This document shows positions 17,511-27,684 of a DNA stretch of 38,129 bases, in pieces; the stretch's first letter is position 1, and each line of letters opens with the position of its first letter. A program made the translations under genes and the position numbers. The stretch is from Streptomyces niphimycinicus (GTDB lineage Bacteria; Actinomycetota; Actinomycetes; Streptomycetales; Streptomycetaceae): positions 1 through 38,129 of the forward strand of contig NZ_JAHLEM010000175.1 in the NCBI RefSeq assembly GCF_018883605.1, written 5' to 3'. The notes below the pieces were generated by a model. The model worked only from the letters and a program-made list of their open reading frames with translations, was not told the DNA's origin and did no database searches.

Positions 17511-18209
17511 GTGCATGGGCAGGGAACATACGAGACCGCGCAACGGCTCCTGCCGGCCCGGCGTGGCCGCGTCCCCTCCGGGTCGACGGCCATCCCCGGC
17601 CGGCGCATCGCGGTGCACGACCTGCGCGGCCCGGTGCCGGACGGCGGCGCGGACCCGCGCGAGCTGCGCTTTCCGGTGGGGGACGTGCTGGTCGCCTCCG
17701 GGCTGCCGGGCGCCGGCAAGAGCACGCTGATCAACCGGACGGTGCCCCTCCTGGACGGGACGGGCGCGGTCGTCATCCGGGTGGACTCGCAGAACACCCG
17801 GGAGGCGTGGGAGCGCCGGATGCCCGGCTGGCTGCCGTACGCGCTCTACCGCCCGCTGGTCCGGTACGCCCACTACGCCGGGCTGCGCCGGGCACTGCGC
17901 TCGAACGTGAGCGTCGTGGTGCACGACTGCGGCGCGCTGCCATGGGTCCGCCGCTGGCTGGCCAGGGACGCGCGGCGCCGGGGCCGCAGTCTCCATATGG
18001 TGCTGCTGGACGTGGACGCCACGATGGCGCTGGAGGGCCAGGCCGCCCGTGGCCGCGGGGTCTCCGGCTATGCCTTCGGCAGACATCGGCGCGCGATGCG
18101 GCGGCTGATCGCGGGGATGGAGGAGGGGCGGCCGCCGGAGGGATGCGCCTCGGCGGTGCTGCTGGACCGCTCGACCGCGAGCGAGCTGCGCTGCATCTCC
18201 TTCGAGTGA
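17511..18209 (+). CDS. AAA family / P-loop kinase-like ATPase
   Basis: This 232-aa protein has a clear Walker A, GLPGAGKST (residues 64-72), after a ~55-residue leader. RVDSQNTREAWERR follows and VVVHDCGALPW sits at the second strand. A late basic segment (FGRHRRAMRRLIAG) may be a lid. The size and motif order match small nucleotide or metabolite kinases of the zeta-toxin/AAA_33 type. The substrate is unknown. GTG at 17511 follows GGGAGG by ~9 nt. It is divergent from the gcv operon, so the 17337-17510 gap must carry both promoters. There is no antitoxin-like gene beside it, so I do not call it a toxin. Confidence 0.8.
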   Translation: MHGQGTYETAQRLLPARRGRVPSGSTAIPGRRIAVHDLRGPVPDGGADPRELRFPVGDVLVASGLPGAGKSTLINRTVPLLDGTGAVVIRVDSQNTREAWERRMPGWLPYALYRPLVRYAHYAGLRRALRSNVSVVVHDCGALPWVRRWLARDARRRGRSLHMVLLDVDATMALEGQAARGRGVSGYAFGRHRRAMRRLIAGMEEGRPPEGCASAVLLDRSTASELRCISFE

Positions 18210-18220
18210 GTCCCGGAGAG

Positions 18221-18243
18221 AAGGGAGGGCGGGAGTCTCCCTT
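18221..18243 (+). terminator. weak hairpin after the P-loop kinase gene
   Basis: AAGGGAG (18221-18227) can pair with CTCCCTT (18237-18243), about 12 nt past the stop codon. A purine-rich repeat around it makes alternative pairings possible. No other feature is visible in the 18210-18438 gap. Confidence 0.4.
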
Positions 18244-18438
18244 CCTCCCCGGGAAGAAAGGGAACGCCGGATGACCTTGGCCGGAAATCGGCCACCGGGG
18301 CATCACCCAGTGTGACCGTGGCGTGGGGCCGGGCGAGGTGGGGAAGTGCTGTGGAGATGACGCCGCCCCCGCCGGCCCTGGCCCGCCCAGCCGCTAGGGT
18401 GCTTTGGGCAGGTAGGACGAGATGGCGGTTGGACGAAG

Positions 18439-19245
18439 ATGAGCTTCCCGGAGCAGTACGGCATGGCCCCGGCTCACGGAGGATTCCCCGACGGCGCGCA
18501 CACCGCGTATCCGGCGTTTCCCGGCAATGAGCTCGAAGAGGTGATGGCCGCCTCGATCGACGTACCCGGGGCCGGAGCGCGCATCGTCGAGACGCTCTCC
18601 CGCAGCCATATCTGGGTTCCGCTGCCGGGCGGCGGGGGCCCGGGCAGCCCGAGCCTCGATCTGCCCACGATGGAGATCGAGGGCGCCGCGTATGTCCCGG
18701 TGTTCAGCTCCGAGCAGCAGTTCCTCCAACTCGTCGGCTCCCATATGTCCTTCACCATCGCCCCGGCCGTGGAGTTCGCCCGCGGCCTGCCGCCCCAGCT
18801 CGGCATCGCGGTGAACCCCGGTGGTGCGGTGGTCGTACCGCTGCCTCCGCCCGCCGTCCGGGAGCTGTGCCGTGCCGGGCGTAGCGAGCTCGACGGCCCG
18901 GCCACCGGGGGCAGGGTGCGGCTCTTCGAACCGGACTGGCAGGACGAGCCGGTGGACTTCCTGGCCGCCGCCGGGATCGAGTTCGCCAAGGACAGCGGGG
19001 TACGGACCGCCCGGCGCGCGCTGGCCAGCGTCGAGGGCGACGAGCCGGCGCTCTTCGTCGGCGTGCAGCTCGACGCCCCCGGTCCCGAGGGCCAGGCGCG
19101 CGCGGTGGACGCGCTGGGCCGCGCCCTCGGCGTGGTGCCCGTGCGGTGGAAGGTCCAACTGGTGCTGCTGGATGTGGCACAGGGGGATCCGGTGGTCGAC
19201 TGGATGATGGGGCGCGTACGGCCGTTCTACGACCGTGACCTCTGA
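18439..19245 (+). CDS. SseB-like protein (enhanced serine sensitivity), first paralog
   Basis: This 268-aa cytoplasmic-type protein has the two-part SseB layout. The N-terminal domain (~30-140) includes YVPVFSSEQQFLQL, and LGIAVNPGGAVVVPLPPPAVREL leads to the C-terminal domain (~165-265) with ALFVGVQLDAPG and VDWMMGRVRPFYDRDL. In E. coli, sseB overexpression changes serine sensitivity; its molecular role in streptomycetes is not established. A second SseB-like gene follows 112 nt later. Lying beside serine and glycine genes may be meaningful or chance. Confidence 0.85.
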   Translation: MSFPEQYGMAPAHGGFPDGAHTAYPAFPGNELEEVMAASIDVPGAGARIVETLSRSHIWVPLPGGGGPGSPSLDLPTMEIEGAAYVPVFSSEQQFLQLVGSHMSFTIAPAVEFARGLPPQLGIAVNPGGAVVVPLPPPAVRELCRAGRSELDGPATGGRVRLFEPDWQDEPVDFLAAAGIEFAKDSGVRTARRALASVEGDEPALFVGVQLDAPGPEGQARAVDALGRALGVVPVRWKVQLVLLDVAQGDPVVDWMMGRVRPFYDRDL

Positions 19246-19357
19246 CTCACCCCAGGGTCCGCTATGAGGGCCCGTAAGCTGGTTTGATGACCAGGAGGGG
19301 CGCGAGCACGTTCCCCGGTGAGGTGCGGACAAAGGGCGAGAGAAGGGGCGGACCCAG

Positions 19358-20152
19358 GTGAGCGCGGGCGCGGATTGGGGGGCGGCGGCCGGCCAGGTTG
19401 AGCGAGCGTTGCAGCAGGTCGCTCCCGGCCGGTACGACGCCTATGAGGCGCTGCTCCAGGCCATCGGCGAGGGCCAGGTCTGGATGCTGCTGTGGCACGG
19501 TGCGCCCGGCACGCCCGAGGCCCAGTACGGGAACATGGATGTGGACGGCCTCGGTTACGCCCCGTGCGTGACCTCCGCACAGGAACTGGCCGCAAGTGGC
19601 TGGAACCGTGCGCATGAGGTGGTCGACGGCCGCCTCATCGCCGACTCGCTCTACCGCGACCGCTACGGCCTCTGGCTCAACCCCCACGCCCGCGGCGGCG
19701 GAGTGGGCATCCCCTGGCCGGATCTGCGCCGGATCGCGGGCGGTCTGGACCGGCTGCCCGCCGGGCCGCTGCGGCTGAGCGAACCCGCCATCGACATCCC
19801 GCAGTTCTACGCCCTGTTGGGGCAGAACGCGCATCGCACCACCGCGGTGCGGTCGCTGCGGCGCGCCTGGGTGCAGCCCGCGCTGGGCGCCCCGTATCTG
19901 GCCATCGGGCTGGATCTCTACGACAGCGGCCCACCGGCGGTGCAGTCGGTGCGGGTGATGATGGAGCAGTCGATCACCGCCGTACCGGACGGGCTGCCGG
20001 TCTCCACGGTCGCGCTCTCCGACGAGTACGACCCCGTCGCCCTGTGGATGCGGGCCAACGCCCGGCCCTTCTTCGACCGCGACGCCTATGGCGCCGCGCC
20101 CGCCGCGCCGTCCTACGGCTACGGCTACCCGCCGCCGCGTCCCGCCTACTGA
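19358..20152 (+). CDS. SseB-like protein, second paralog
   Basis: This 264-aa protein aligns in outline with its upstream neighbour. Shared landmarks are a Y-A-P strand with a following SAQEL segment, WLNPHARGGGVGIPWPDLRRI in place of the neighbour's NPGG strand, and the end motif MRANARPFFDRDAYG against MMGRVRPFYDRDL. That implies tandem duplication with strong divergence. It has an extra Ala/Pro/Tyr-rich tail, including YGYGYPPPRPAY. GTG at 19358 lies after a modest GGCGG site. Its role is unknown beyond the family name. Confidence 0.82.
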   Translation: MSAGADWGAAAGQVERALQQVAPGRYDAYEALLQAIGEGQVWMLLWHGAPGTPEAQYGNMDVDGLGYAPCVTSAQELAASGWNRAHEVVDGRLIADSLYRDRYGLWLNPHARGGGVGIPWPDLRRIAGGLDRLPAGPLRLSEPAIDIPQFYALLGQNAHRTTAVRSLRRAWVQPALGAPYLAIGLDLYDSGPPAVQSVRVMMEQSITAVPDGLPVSTVALSDEYDPVALWMRANARPFFDRDAYGAAPAAPSYGYGYPPPRPAY

Positions 20153-20626
20153 TCCGCCGCCGCGCCGAGCCGGTGCGGACTCGCTGCCGTGCCGAGCCGG
20201 TGCGGACTTCCTGCCGCGCCGAGCCGGTGCCGACCCGCTGACTCGGTGGTCCGTCGCCGACCCGCCGACCCGCCAACCCGCTGGTCCGCGCACCGATTGA
20301 CGGGATTGCCCGCCCGGCCTTCCGGGCCTTCGGGGCCGAACATCCCATAGCGGGCGTGAGGTTACTGCTGCGTTCTCGTGTCGCGACCGTCCGTATAGCG
20401 GAGCGGTGTTCCCCACATCACGGTTAGGCATCCATTGCCCGGGAGTACTGGCGGGTGATCACAAACGCGTTGAAGACTCCCGCTCCAAGGGGTGCGGTTC
20501 ATACGTACGACCCCTTCCCAGAAGGTTCCGTACCAGAACGCGACTTTTCACCCGAGTTGTGAACAAAGCCGCTACAGCGGCGAGTCGTGGGCCGGTCACC
20601 ACCGGTCGAGAGGGGTCTCCACCACG
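20153..20626 (+). other. 474-bp noncoding stretch upstream of the peptide importer operon
   Basis: The left third holds the 27-bp tandem repeats and a degenerate continuation. The right part is less GC-rich and should contain the importer promoter. It includes an inverted repeat AAGGGGT (20487-20493) / ACCCCTT (20510-20516) and a TTGTGAACAA half-palindrome just before the gene. I see no small gene and no RNA I can name. Confidence 0.6.
20161..20241. repeat. 27-bp tandem repeat, three units
   Basis: Three consecutive 27-bp units (20161-20187, 20188-20214, 20215-20241) share the core GCCGAGCCGGTGC and differ at a few positions. They begin 8 nt past the stop codon of the second SseB-like gene. 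Because 27 is a multiple of 3 they keep an open frame in plus frames, but nothing suggests translation. Confidence 0.75.
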
Positions 20627-21631
20627 ATGACGGCACCATTGCACGGCACGAGCACGGACAGCGATCCGGTGGCGACTGCCGATGTAGCGGCGGATGTGGT
20701 CAAAGCGTCCGTCGAAGGCAGATCGCTGCGGCAGATCGCCTGGACACGCCTGAAGCGGGACAAGCTTGCGCTGGCGGGTGGCATCGTTGTCGTCTTCCTG
20801 GTCCTGGTGGCGATCTTCGCTCCACTGATCGTGAGCCTGCTCGGGCATCCGCCCAACGAGTTCCACCAGGAGGAGATCGACCCGCTGTTCGGCACCCCCA
20901 AGGGGTCCATGGGCGGTATCAGCTCGGACTTCCTCTTCGGCGTGGAGCCGTCCAACGGCCGCGACGTCTTCAGCCGCGTCGTCTACGGCGCCCGGATCTC
21001 GCTGCTGGTGGCCTTCCTCGCGGCGGTGGTCGCGGTGGTCCTCGGCACCATTTTCGGCATCATCGCCGGGTACTTCGGCGGCTGGGTCGACTCGCTGATC
21101 AGCCGGGTGATGGACATGCTGCTGGCCTTCCCGCAGTTGCTCTTCATCATCTCCCTGGTCTCGGTGCTCCCCAACGACCTGCTGGGACTGACCGGCAGCG
21201 GGGTGCGCATCGCCATCCTGGTCTCGGTGATCGGCTTCTTCGGCTGGCCGTACGTCGGCCGCATCGTGCGCGGCCAGACGCTGTCGCTGCGCGAGAAGGA
21301 GTACATCGAGGCCGCGCGGAGCCTGGGCGCCGGCCGGCGCTACATCCTCTTCCGAGAGCTGCTGCCCAACCTGGTGGCGCCGATCACCGTCTACGCGACG
21401 CTGATGATCCCCACCAACATCCTCACCGAGGCCGCGCTCAGCTTCCTCGGCGCGGGCGTGAAGCCGCCCACCGCCTCCTGGGGGCAGATGCTCTCCAAGG
21501 CGGTCGGCACCTATGAGGACGATCCCATGTTCATGATCATCCCGGGTGTGGCGATCTTCATCACCGTGCTGGCCTTCAACCTCTTCGGCGACGGCGTCCG
21601 CGACGCGCTCGATCCGAAGGGCACCCGATGA
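20627..21631 (+). CDS. peptide ABC transporter permease, DppC/OppC type
   Basis: This 334-aa inner-membrane permease has an N-terminal cytosolic stretch, then a first membrane helix (LALAGGIVVVFLVLVAIFAPLI). The periplasm-type loop follows (FLFGVEPSNGRDVFSRVVYG). The binding-protein-dependent domain has the EAA loop YIEAARSLGAGRRYILFRELLPN, the ATPase contact. ATG at 20627 is chosen because GAGAGGGG lies upstream and earlier residues are not permease-like. It starts the importer operon, an unusual position for the C-type permease, and is followed by the binding protein. Confidence 0.93.
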   Translation: MTAPLHGTSTDSDPVATADVAADVVKASVEGRSLRQIAWTRLKRDKLALAGGIVVVFLVLVAIFAPLIVSLLGHPPNEFHQEEIDPLFGTPKGSMGGISSDFLFGVEPSNGRDVFSRVVYGARISLLVAFLAAVVAVVLGTIFGIIAGYFGGWVDSLISRVMDMLLAFPQLLFIISLVSVLPNDLLGLTGSGVRIAILVSVIGFFGWPYVGRIVRGQTLSLREKEYIEAARSLGAGRRYILFRELLPNLVAPITVYATLMIPTNILTEAALSFLGAGVKPPTASWGQMLSKAVGTYEDDPMFMIIPGVAIFITVLAFNLFGDGVRDALDPKGTR

Positions 21632-21765
21632 CGGCGCGGCGCACCACACGCCCTGCGGACCGGTCGTACCCGAATGCATCAGCCCCTGCCGTATCCGGCA
21701 GTCGGCTCCCCGAAGAATTCCGCGGCGCCATGCCTAGGACCGCTACCCCGGAGGTTGCAACAACT

Positions 21766-23526
21766 ATGAAACAGCTCTCGAGAAGCAGGCGGATCGCCGG
21801 AGCGGCGGCTGTCGTCGGCGCCCTCCTGGCCACCGCCGGCTGCGGTGGCGGCGGTTCCGACGACGAGGGCTCGGGCGCCGGGTTCAACGCCGCGGTGAAG
21901 GGTGTCGCCGCCAAGTCCGCCAAGAAGGGCGGCACCCTCAAGTTCGTCAACAAGCAGGAGTTCGACTCCCTCGACCCGCAGCGCCAGTACTACGGGTTCG
22001 CCTGGGACTTCTCCCGCTTCTACGCGCGCCAACTGATCTCCTACGCGCCGAAGCCGGGCAATGCCGCGAACGAGCTGGTCCCGGACCTCGCCACCTCCAC
22101 CGGCAAGATCAGCAACGGCGGTAAGACCTACACCTACACCCTGCGCGACGGGATCACCTGGGAGGACGGCTCCCCGATCACGTCCAAGGACGTCAAGTAC
22201 GGCATCGAGCGCATCTGGGCCAAGGACGTCGTCTCCGGCGGCCCCGGCTATCTGCGCCAGGTCCTGGACCCCAAGGGCGAGTACAAGGGCCCGTACAAGG
22301 ACAAGTCCAAGGACAAGCTGGGCCTGAAGGGGATCCAGACGCCGGACGACAAGACCATCGTCTTCAACCTCGCCAAGCCCAACGGTGACTTCGAGCAGAT
22401 GCTCGCGATGCCGACCGGCTCCCCGGTGAAGGCGGACAAGGACACCGGCGCCAAGTACACCAACCGGCCGTTCTCCTCCGGTCCGTACAAGGTCCAGTCG
22501 TACACCCCGGGCAAGAGCCTGTCCCTGGTGCGCAACAGCAACTGGAAGAAGGCGTCCGACCCGATCCGCCCGGCCCTGCCGGACAAGATCTCGGTCACCT
22601 TCAACTCCAACCTCGAGGCGATCGACCGGCTGCTGATCAAGGGCGACTACGACGTCTTCCTCAGCGCCACCGGTATGACCCCCTCGGGTCGTAACGACGC
22701 CCTCAAGCAGCACAAGGGCAACGTCGACAACATCACCACCAGCTTCGTGCGGTACGTCGACTTCACCACCAAGGTCAAGCCGTTCGACAACATCCACTGC
22801 CGCAAGGCGGTTGTCTACGGAACCGACTACAAGTCGCTCCAGACCACCCGCGGTGGCCCGCAGGCCGGTGGTGACCTCGCCACCAACATGCTCCCCAAGA
22901 GCGTCAAGGGCTCGGACGACTACGACCCGTACGGCATCCTCAAGCGCGGCGGCAAGGCCGACCCGGCCAAGGCCAAGGACGAGCTCAAGCAGTGCGGCAA
23001 GCCGGGTGGCTTCTCCACCAGCATCGTGGCCCGCAACGACCAGCCCGCCGAGGTCGACGCCGCCGAGGCGCTCCAGGCGTCGCTGAAGAAGGTCGGCATC
23101 ACCCTCAACGTGGAGCCGATCCAGGGCAGCACCTCCGCCAGCATCACCGGTTCGCCGGCGGTGATGAAGAAGCGCGGCTACGGCCTGTCCATGACCGGCT
23201 GGGGCCCCGACTTCCCGACCGGCCAGGGCTTCTCCCAGCCGCTGATCGACGGCCGCTTCATCGAGCAGACCGGTAACTACAACGTCTCCGAGACCAACGA
23301 CGCCGAGATCAACAAGTACTTCGACGACGCGCTCAAGGAGACCGACCCCAACAAGGCCGGCGCGATCTACCAGAAGATGAATCACAAGGTCAGCGACCTG
23401 GCCGTGCAAATGCCGTTCATCTACGAGAAGAACATCACCTGGCGCAGCTCGCGGCTGACGAACGCCTTCTCGTCGGCGGCCTACAACGGCCGCTACGACT
23501 ACTCCCAACTGGGCGTCGTCAAGTGA
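21766..23526 (+). CDS. peptide ABC transporter substrate-binding lipoprotein (SBP_bac_5)
   Basis: This 586-aa lipoprotein has a basic start, a hydrophobic core and a lipobox ending LATAGC with Cys26, followed by a Gly/Ser/Asp linker. The mature part is family 5: KGGTLKFVNKQEFDSLDPQ near the start, YTLRDGITWEDGSPITSKDV, then the late WGPDFPTGQGFSQPLIDG. It captures oligopeptides or similar solutes outside the membrane. ATG at 21766 follows GGAGG and fits the lipoprotein signal; a longer frame upstream overlaps the permease stop and adds non-signal residues. Confidence 0.95.
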   Translation: MKQLSRSRRIAGAAAVVGALLATAGCGGGGSDDEGSGAGFNAAVKGVAAKSAKKGGTLKFVNKQEFDSLDPQRQYYGFAWDFSRFYARQLISYAPKPGNAANELVPDLATSTGKISNGGKTYTYTLRDGITWEDGSPITSKDVKYGIERIWAKDVVSGGPGYLRQVLDPKGEYKGPYKDKSKDKLGLKGIQTPDDKTIVFNLAKPNGDFEQMLAMPTGSPVKADKDTGAKYTNRPFSSGPYKVQSYTPGKSLSLVRNSNWKKASDPIRPALPDKISVTFNSNLEAIDRLLIKGDYDVFLSATGMTPSGRNDALKQHKGNVDNITTSFVRYVDFTTKVKPFDNIHCRKAVVYGTDYKSLQTTRGGPQAGGDLATNMLPKSVKGSDDYDPYGILKRGGKADPAKAKDELKQCGKPGGFSTSIVARNDQPAEVDAAEALQASLKKVGITLNVEPIQGSTSASITGSPAVMKKRGYGLSMTGWGPDFPTGQGFSQPLIDGRFIEQTGNYNVSETNDAEINKYFDDALKETDPNKAGAIYQKMNHKVSDLAVQMPFIYEKNITWRSSRLTNAFSSAAYNGRYDYSQLGVVK

Positions 23527-23604
23527 CGGCAGGTCACCTGACCCGCCGCACACCCCCCCATCGCCGCACCCGATAGGCCCGAAGGGCAGGTGATGGCCGC
23601 GGGT

Positions 23605-23646
23605 GGTGGCCCGTGATCCCCCTCAACCGGGGTATCACGGGCCACC
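23605..23646 (+). terminator. long hairpin between binding protein and permease genes
   Basis: GGTGGCCCGTGAT (23605-23617) pairs with ATCACGGGCCACC (23634-23646), and CCCC (23618-23621) with GGGG (23629-23632), leaving a 1-nt bulge and a 7-nt loop. The stem has 17 base pairs. It lies 79 nt past the binding-protein stop and 17 nt before the next start. It could act as a partial terminator or a stabiliser giving more binding protein than permease. Confidence 0.8.
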
Positions 23647-23662
23647 GCCCGGGCCGCGCACA

Positions 23663-24657
<995 letters not shown>

Positions 24658-24661
<4 letters not shown>

Positions 24662-25800
24662 CCGACCTGACCAAGCCCTCCGGACAGCCCGGGAACGGCG
24701 ATCTGCCGGCCACCGGCACCGCCGCCGTGGGCGAGGTGGCCGCGGCGGGCTCGCCCGCCCCCACCGCCTTCCTCGAGGTGCGCGATCTGCACGTCCACTT
24801 CCCGACCGACGACGGTCTGGTGAAGTCGGTGGACGGGCTCAGCTTCCGGCTGGAGAAGGGCAAGACCCTCGGCATCGTCGGCGAGTCCGGCTCCGGCAAG
24901 TCCGTCACCTCGCTCGGCATCATGGGGCTGCACACAGCCGGGCAGTACGGCCGCCGCAAGGCGCGGATCTCCGGCGAGATCTGGCTCAACGGCCAGGAGC
25001 TGCTGGGCGCCGACCCGGACGAGGTGCGCAAGCTGCGCGGCCGCGAGATGTCGATGATCTTCCAGGATCCGCTGTCCGCGCTGCACCCGTACTACACCAT
25101 CGGCCGCCAGATCATCGAGGCGTACCGGGTGCACAACGAGGTCACCAAGGAGGTGGCCCGCAAGCGCGCGATCGAGCTGCTGGACCGCGTCGGCATCCCG
25201 CAGCCCGACAAGCGCGTGGACAGCTATCCGCATGAGTTCTCCGGCGGTATGCGCCAGCGCGCCATGATCGCGATGGCGCTGGTCAACAACCCCGAGCTGT
25301 TGATCGCGGATGAGCCGACCACCGCCCTGGACGTCACCGTCCAGGCGCAGATCCTCGACCTCATCCGGGATCTCCAGAAGGAGTTCGGCTCCGCGGTCAT
25401 CGTCATCACCCATGACCTGGGCGTGGTCGCCGAACTCGCCGACGATCTGCTGGTGATGTACGGCGGCCGCTGTGTCGAGCGCGGCCCGGCCGAGAAGGTC
25501 TTCTACGAGCCCCAGCACCCGTACACCTGGGGGCTGCTGGGCTCGATGCCCCGTATCGACCGCGACCAGACCGAGCGGCTCATCCCGGTCAAGGGCTCCC
25601 CGCCCAGCCTCATCAACGTGCCGTCCGGCTGCGCCTTCCATCCGCGCTGCCCGTACGCCGATGTGCCGAAGGACAACATCACGCGCACCGAGCGGCCGGA
25701 GCTCAGTGCGGCCGGTGGCGGCGGGCACTTCTCCGCGTGCCATATGTCGCAGGAGGAGCGCACCCGGATCTGGACCGAAGAGATTGCGCCGAAGCTGTGA
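24658..25800 (+). CDS. peptide ABC transporter ATP-binding protein, DppD type
   Basis: This 380-aa ATPase has a ~35-residue disordered start, then Walker A GESGSGKS, Q-loop MSMIFQDPLSALHPYYT, signature SGGMRQR and Walker B LLIADEPTTALD. The oligopeptide-type C-terminal region has PSGCAFHPRCPYAD. It powers the permease pair with its DppF partner. ATG at 24658 overlaps the previous stop (ATGA), so translation is coupled. The C-terminal cysteines are the usual ones in this subfamily and may hold an iron-sulfur cluster. Confidence 0.95.
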
Positions 25801-25820
25801 CCGACCAGAAGGATCCGAAG

Positions 25821-26897
25821 ATGACGGTCCCGGAGAAGGCGACGACATCGCCCGAGCCCCTGCTCAAGGTGTCCGGTCTGGTCAAGCACTTCCCCATCAA
25901 GAAGGGGCTGCTCCAGCGGCAGGCCGGTGCGGTGCAGGCGGTCGACGGGCTCGACTTCGACGTCCGGCCGGGGGAGACCCTGGGCGTGGTGGGCGAGTCG
26001 GGCTGCGGCAAGTCCACCATGGGGCGGCTGGTCACCCGGCTGCTGGAACCCACCTCGGGCAAGATCGAGTTCGAGGGCACGGACATCACGCATCTGAACA
26101 CCGTCCAGATGCGGCCGATGCGCCGTGACGTCCAGATGATCTTCCAGGATCCGTACTCGTCGCTGAACCCCCGGCACACCGTCGGCGCGATCGTCAGCGC
26201 GCCCTTCCGGCTCCAGGGCGTCACCCCACAGGGCGGCGTCAAGGCGGAGGTCCAGCGGCTGCTGGCGCTGGTCGGGCTCAACCCCGAGCACTACAACCGC
26301 TATCCGCACGAGTTCTCCGGCGGTCAGCGGCAGCGCATCGGCATCGCCCGGGCGCTGGCCCTCAAGCCCAAGCTGGTCGTCGCCGACGAACCGGTCTCGG
26401 CGCTGGATGTGTCGATCCAGGCGCAGGTGGTCAACCTGCTGGACGACCTCCAGGACGAGCTGGGCCTGACGTATGTGATCATCGCGCACGATCTGTCGGT
26501 CATCCGCCATGTCTCGGACCGGATCGCGGTGATGTACCTCGGGAAGATCGTCGAGCTGGCGGACCGCAAGGACCTCTACGAGCGTCCCATGCACCCGTAC
26601 ACCAAGGCCCTGCTCTCCGCGGTGCCGGTGCCGGACCCCAAGCGGCGCGCCAAGCGGGAGCGGATCCTGCTCAAGGGCGATGTGCCCTCGCCGATCTCCC
26701 CGCCGTCCGGCTGCCGCTTCCACACCCGGTGCTGGAAGGCGACCGAGGTGTGCAAGAGCCAGGAGCCGCCGCTGGTGACGCTGGCCACCGGCCATCAGGT
26801 GGCCTGCCACCACCCCGAGAACGCCGCTGACCAGGCACCGCGGGAGAAGCCCGGGGCCGAGGCGGCACAGAAGGTGACGAAGAAGACCGAAGGCTGA
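25821..26897 (+). CDS. peptide ABC transporter ATP-binding protein, DppF type
   Basis: This 358-aa ATPase has Walker A GESGCGKST, Q-loop VQMIFQDPYSSLNPRHT, signature SGGQRQR and Walker B LVVADEPVSALD. The C-terminal PSGCRFHTRCWKA is the oligopeptide-type extension. I chose ATG at 25821 because AGAAGGA lies 7 nt upstream. GTG at 25797 is in frame, overlaps the DppD stop (GTGA), and is a real alternative that adds eight residues. This is the last gene of the five-gene operon; the next gene starts 52 nt later. Confidence 0.94.
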   Translation: MTVPEKATTSPEPLLKVSGLVKHFPIKKGLLQRQAGAVQAVDGLDFDVRPGETLGVVGESGCGKSTMGRLVTRLLEPTSGKIEFEGTDITHLNTVQMRPMRRDVQMIFQDPYSSLNPRHTVGAIVSAPFRLQGVTPQGGVKAEVQRLLALVGLNPEHYNRYPHEFSGGQRQRIGIARALALKPKLVVADEPVSALDVSIQAQVVNLLDDLQDELGLTYVIIAHDLSVIRHVSDRIAVMYLGKIVELADRKDLYERPMHPYTKALLSAVPVPDPKRRAKRERILLKGDVPSPISPPSGCRFHTRCWKATEVCKSQEPPLVTLATGHQVACHHPENAADQAPREKPGAEAAQKVTKKTEG

Positions 26898-26949
26898 GAC
26901 GGGACGGGGTCCGGACGGGGCCGGGGGCATCCGCGGATAACAATGGCAG

Positions 26950-27609
26950 GTGCTCATCGAACTGTTCACCCCGTCCGTCCAGCACGCGCTCGAAGTCGCC
27001 GGGATCTTCGTGTTCGCGATGTCCGGCGCGCTGCTCGCCGTGCGGAAGAACTTCGATGTCTTCGGCATGGCGGTGCTCGCCGAGGCCACCGCGCTGGGCG
27101 GCGGTATCTTCCGCGATCTGGTGATCGGCGCGGTGCCGCCCATCGCCTTCACCGATCTCGGCTATTTCCTCACCCCGCTCGTGGCCACCGGCATCGTCTT
27201 CTTCCTCCACCCCGAGGTCGAGCGGATCACGGCGGCGGTGGGGGTCTTCGACGCGGCGGGCCTCGGGCTGTTCTGCGTCGAAGGCACGATGAAGGCGCAT
27301 GACTTCGGGCTCGGCGTCACCGCGTCGGTCACCCTCGGCATGGCCACGGCGGTCGGCGGCGGTGTGATCCGCGACCTGCTCGCCCATGAGGTGCCCTCAC
27401 TGCTGCGCTGGGACCGGGACCTGTACGCCGTCCCGGCCATCCTCGGCTCCTCGATAGTGGCACTGCTGCTCCACTTCCACGCCCTTACGGCGGCCACGAG
27501 CGCGCTCGCGGCCGCCGTGACGTTTGTGGTGCGGCTGCTGGCGATGCGGTACGGCTGGCGGGCGCCACGGGCGTGGAACCGGCGCAGTACGGCGACGGAG
27601 GAGACCTGA
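26950..27609 (+). CDS. TRIC-type (UPF0126) membrane channel protein
   Basis: This 219-aa protein has seven predicted membrane segments in two similar halves. Each half carries a glycine-rich signature: AEATALGGGIFRDLVIG in the first and MATAVGGGVIRDLLAHEVP in the second. Prokaryotic TRIC proteins form trimeric monovalent cation channels. GTG at 26950 is the start that keeps the first segment. It is 52 nt downstream of the importer operon with no terminator seen, so readthrough is possible. Confidence 0.92.
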   Translation: MLIELFTPSVQHALEVAGIFVFAMSGALLAVRKNFDVFGMAVLAEATALGGGIFRDLVIGAVPPIAFTDLGYFLTPLVATGIVFFLHPEVERITAAVGVFDAAGLGLFCVEGTMKAHDFGLGVTASVTLGMATAVGGGVIRDLLAHEVPSLLRWDRDLYAVPAILGSSIVALLLHFHALTAATSALAAAVTFVVRLLAMRYGWRAPRAWNRRSTATEET

Positions 27610-27652
27610 GGGGTTCGGCCGCACTGGGTGTGGTCAAAGGTTCATGCTCTTG

Positions 27653-27666
27653 CGGTTATATAGCCG
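27653..27666. promoter_or_regulatory. candidate ArsR operator/-10 region
   Basis: CGGTTATATAGCCG is an imperfect palindrome with a TATATA centre. It lies 19 nt before the ArsR-type gene. The AT-rich centre stands out against the GC-rich surroundings and could be a -10 element within a self-regulated operator. Assignment is by position only. Confidence 0.4.
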
Positions 27667-27684
27667 GGCCGTTATGTTGAGGTC

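Noticed and set aside
17511..18209. Zeta-type toxin of a toxin-antitoxin pair
   Set aside because: A P-loop and size match the broad family, but no epsilon-like antitoxin gene lies beside it and the context is metabolic.
21679..23553. Long minus-strand open frame (~624 codons)
   Set aside because: It is antisense to the peptide-binding lipoprotein and reads as low-complexity shadow.
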